64,000 nt of DNA from Mesorhizobium sp. L-2-11 (GTDB lineage: Bacteria > Pseudomonadota > Alphaproteobacteria > Rhizobiales > Rhizobiaceae): assembly GCF_016756595.1 (NCBI RefSeq), contig NZ_AP023258.1, positions 223,751 to 287,750 on the forward strand, read 5' to 3'. The translations under genes and the position numbers were made by a program. Under the pieces are notes generated by a model. That model made no database searches and was not told the origin of the DNA. It saw only the letters and a list, made by a program, of their open reading frames with translations. The stretch's first letter is position 1. Each line of letters begins with the position of its first letter. Positions 62,211-64,000 of the stretch are shown here, piece after piece.

Positions 62211-63248
62211 TCACATACGGATCCTCGGAAACTTCGCGCCGCTTCTTTCCATCAGGTGCGTCCGCATCCGCTCCGAGATTTGGTTTTTAGACAGCTCAAC
62301 TTCGCACTCGGAGCTCAGCCGCTCTAGGATGTAAGGTAAGGCGGTCTCAGCGTTGCCAAGCCCTTTCAGCTCGTTCGAACCCACGTTGAGCGCTCGAAGC
62401 CCGGTCGGGAGGCGGGGGGGTAAATGGGTCAGTGCATTGTTGGGGACCTCGAGCCTCTCCATCCCAACCGGGAGGTTCTCGGGCAGGCGTGTCAGTTCAT
62501 TGTGGCTGGCGCAAAGCTCTCTGAGTTGCGGCGGAAGAACCTCTGGCAGCTCCGTGAGCTCATTTTTGTTGGCGTAAAGCTTTCTGAGATTCGGCGGGAG
62601 AGTCTCCGGCAGCTGAGCGAGCTCGTTATTGTTGACAGCGAGGACTTCAAGCCCGGGCGGAAGCGTATCAGGCAGGCTCGTCAGGCGGTTATTGTTCGCG
62701 TCGAGGCTTTTGAGCCCGGGCGGAAGCGTGTTGGGCAGCCTGGTCAGCTGATTGTCGCCGGCGGTCAGCCTCTCGAGCGCGGCCGGAAGAACCTCAGGCA
62801 GCCTGGTCAGCCGGTTCCCGGCGGCGGTTAGCCTCTCAAGCCCGGCCGGAAGAAGCTCAGGCAATCTGGTCAGCTCGTTGTCGCTGGTGTTGAGCCGCCG
62901 GAGACCGACGGGCAGGGGGGGGAGCGCGGTCAAGGCCAGCGATGTCAGGTCCAGCCAGCCACGGCGATTCTCCAGCCATGCTTCGATTCGCGTCACCGCC
63001 TCTCGCCGGTCCTCAGCCTCGCCCTGCTCCTCCTCTTCGGCCCATGCTTGCAGGTTATGTTTCAGCGCCGCTTCGCGGAATGCCGAGGGGGCGAAATTCA
63101 TGGAATCACCGGAAGAGGACTCCGCCGAGCCGGTTAGGGCTCGGATCCAGCTAAAGTCCTCCTCCTCCAAGGGGATCTCACCGCGGCTCAGCCGCTGGTA
63201 GCCTTGTTCGGAGGTATTGCTAGCACCCGGCCGTCCTGTGTTCCCCAT
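62211..63248 (-). CDS. Leucine-rich-repeat protein, NopM/IpaH-like without the ligase domain
   Basis: 345 residues from the ATG at 63248, preceded by AAGGAGAG. An N-terminal ~90-residue Ser/Glu-rich segment (possible secretion signal) and a helical stretch are followed by about 10 repeats of the 20-residue bacterial LRR (LPETLPPNLRKLYANKNELT, LPEVLPPQLRELCASHNELT). A short cap with the NQISERMRTHL pattern follows, seen after the LRRs of IpaH/NopM effectors. The ~250-residue NEL ubiquitin-ligase domain with its catalytic CxD is absent. No tts-box was recognised upstream. It may be a type III effector shortened to its LRR part, or an LRR-only effector. Confidence 0.75.
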   Translation of the reverse strand: MGNTGRPGASNTSEQGYQRLSRGEIPLEEEDFSWIRALTGSAESSSGDSMNFAPSAFREAALKHNLQAWAEEEEQGEAEDRREAVTRIEAWLENRRGWLDLTSLALTALPPLPVGLRRLNTSDNELTRLPELLPAGLERLTAAGNRLTRLPEVLPAALERLTAGDNQLTRLPNTLPPGLKSLDANNNRLTSLPDTLPPGLEVLAVNNNELAQLPETLPPNLRKLYANKNELTELPEVLPPQLRELCASHNELTRLPENLPVGMERLEVPNNALTHLPPRLPTGLRALNVGSNELKGLGNAETALPYILERLSSECEVELSKNQISERMRTHLMERSGAKFPRIRM

Positions 63249-63509
63249 CGGCGTCTCTCCTTGTCACACAAGTGCTGATGTTTACTGCCCATCAGCCGCC
63301 CTTCACCATGCCAAATCGATATTCCTATATGCTCCGGCAGACTAGTCAGGGGAGTTTCGGAAACCGAAAGCGCATGATTTCATCTCTGTAGCCCGCGCAA
63401 ACCCGCAAAGTAGGTCCCTTTGTCGGCTGCCAGTGGATGCTATGGGGCGAGCGGCGAGGGTGTGGCATCCTTCGGCGCTGTCAAAACCACCATCAAAAGG
63501 AGGCGCCCC

Positions 63510-64000
63510 ATGTCGCAATCTTTTGACACGAGCCGGCCCCTTACCGCTCTCGAACAGGATAACACGATCGTCGCCGTCATCGAAATGAGCAAGGCGAAGT
63601 GGCTGATTGCCTCGCTTGTTCCGGGTTTCAAGCGCCGTACCCTTCGAGAAGATCGATGCCGACGCACCATCGCTGTTGAAGTTGCTGCAGCGCTGGCGCG
63701 ACGAAGCCGGCCGGACCGGGCGCCAGATCAAGCGGATCGCCGTCGCCTATGAGGCGGCCGGCGACGGATTCTGGCTGGCGTGCTGGCTGCGAGCGCGCGG
63801 TATCGAGGCTTGCGCCATCCACCCCGCTAGCGTTGCGGTGTCGCGCGAGCACACGGCGCGCCAAGACCGATCGTCTCGACACCGAGCTTCTGATGCGCGC
63901 CTTTCTCGGCTGGCTGCGCGGCGAGAAGCGCCATTGCAGTATCGCGCCGATCCCGACGCTTGAGGAGGAGGACGCGCGGCGGCCGAACCGCGAGCGGGAG
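63510..64000 (+). pseudogene. IS110-family transposase, frameshifted, runs off the window
   Basis: From the ATG at 63510 (AAAAGGAGG site): SFDTSRPLTALEQDNTIVAV, EMSKAKWLIASLVPGFKR; a shift near 63,635 leads to FEKIDADAPSLLKLLQRWRD, IAVAYEAAGDGFWLACWLRA; a further shift near 63,855 to AKTDRLDTELLMRAFLGWLR at the right edge. The order matches the N-terminal RuvC-like DEDD domain of IS110/IS1111 transposases. Inactive as read. Confidence 0.85.

Noticed and set aside
63249..63340. tts-box (type III secretion promoter) upstream of the LRR gene
   Set aside because: No sequence close enough to the TtsI consensus was seen, despite the effector-like protein.

Overview
The window looks like an accessory region of an alphaproteobacterium of the Hyphomicrobiales (Rhizobiales), most likely a plasmid or symbiosis/genomic island of a Mesorhizobium- or Rhizobium-like strain. 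The reasons are high GC, a rhizobial plasmid-type RHE_PE00001 protein next to ScpB, recombinase-in-trio (RIT) elements, promoters of the alphaproteobacterial general stress sigma factor EcfG, and a NopM-like leucine-rich-repeat protein. Many genes are broken by single-base frameshifts, so either the region is decaying or the assembly has indels. No tRNA, rRNA or CRISPR array was seen.

1-9,315: possible conflict/defence cluster. It holds a truncated trypsin-like protease divergent from a phospholipase-D-fold protein, a small membrane protein, a histidine phosphatase overlapping a zinc-ribbon membrane protein, a decayed Toprim (HEPN/Toprim-type) gene, and a 766-residue protein joining two TIR/deoxyribosyltransferase-like domains to a P-loop ATPase. 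9,929-18,650: an IS91-type transposase with its tyrosine recombinase, a RES toxin (broken)/antitoxin pair, a truncated RHE_PE00001 gene, a TniA-TniB-TniQ transposition module and a ScpB fragment.

18,870-53,540: an ancestral stress locus. csbD, DUF992-BrkB, DUF2254, a single-domain response regulator and a KaiC-like ATPase/HWE-kinase operon each carry a GGAAC-N16-xGTT promoter. A second histidine kinase, TspO and an ECF sigma/anti-sigma/fasciclin set follow. Between the response regulator and kaiC lies a large nested mobile structure. An IS91-type element (itself carrying an IS30 element with 28-bp ends) is split by a RIT element, RIT-2, whose 24-bp inverted ends lie 16 kb apart. These ends enclose not only its three recombinases but also an AraC-regulated arylsulfatase/formylglycine-enzyme/outer-membrane-protein operon. 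The ritB gene of RIT-2 is in turn split by RIT-1 plus a second IS91-type copy, and a third IS91-type copy abuts the right end of RIT-2.

53,550-64,000: remnants of several IS families (IS630, IS481, IS110), a full-length ScpB, a serine recombinase overlapping a 452-residue unknown, an intact RES/Xre-type toxin-antitoxin pair, a frameshifted Rossmann-type protein, a ParDE module with a third gene, an IS6 element and a leucine-rich-repeat protein resembling a type III effector that lacks its ligase domain.

The main points of interest are the σEcfG regulon cluster, the cargo-bearing and nested RIT elements, and the fact that all three identifiable IS91-type right ends lie exactly against RIT termini.
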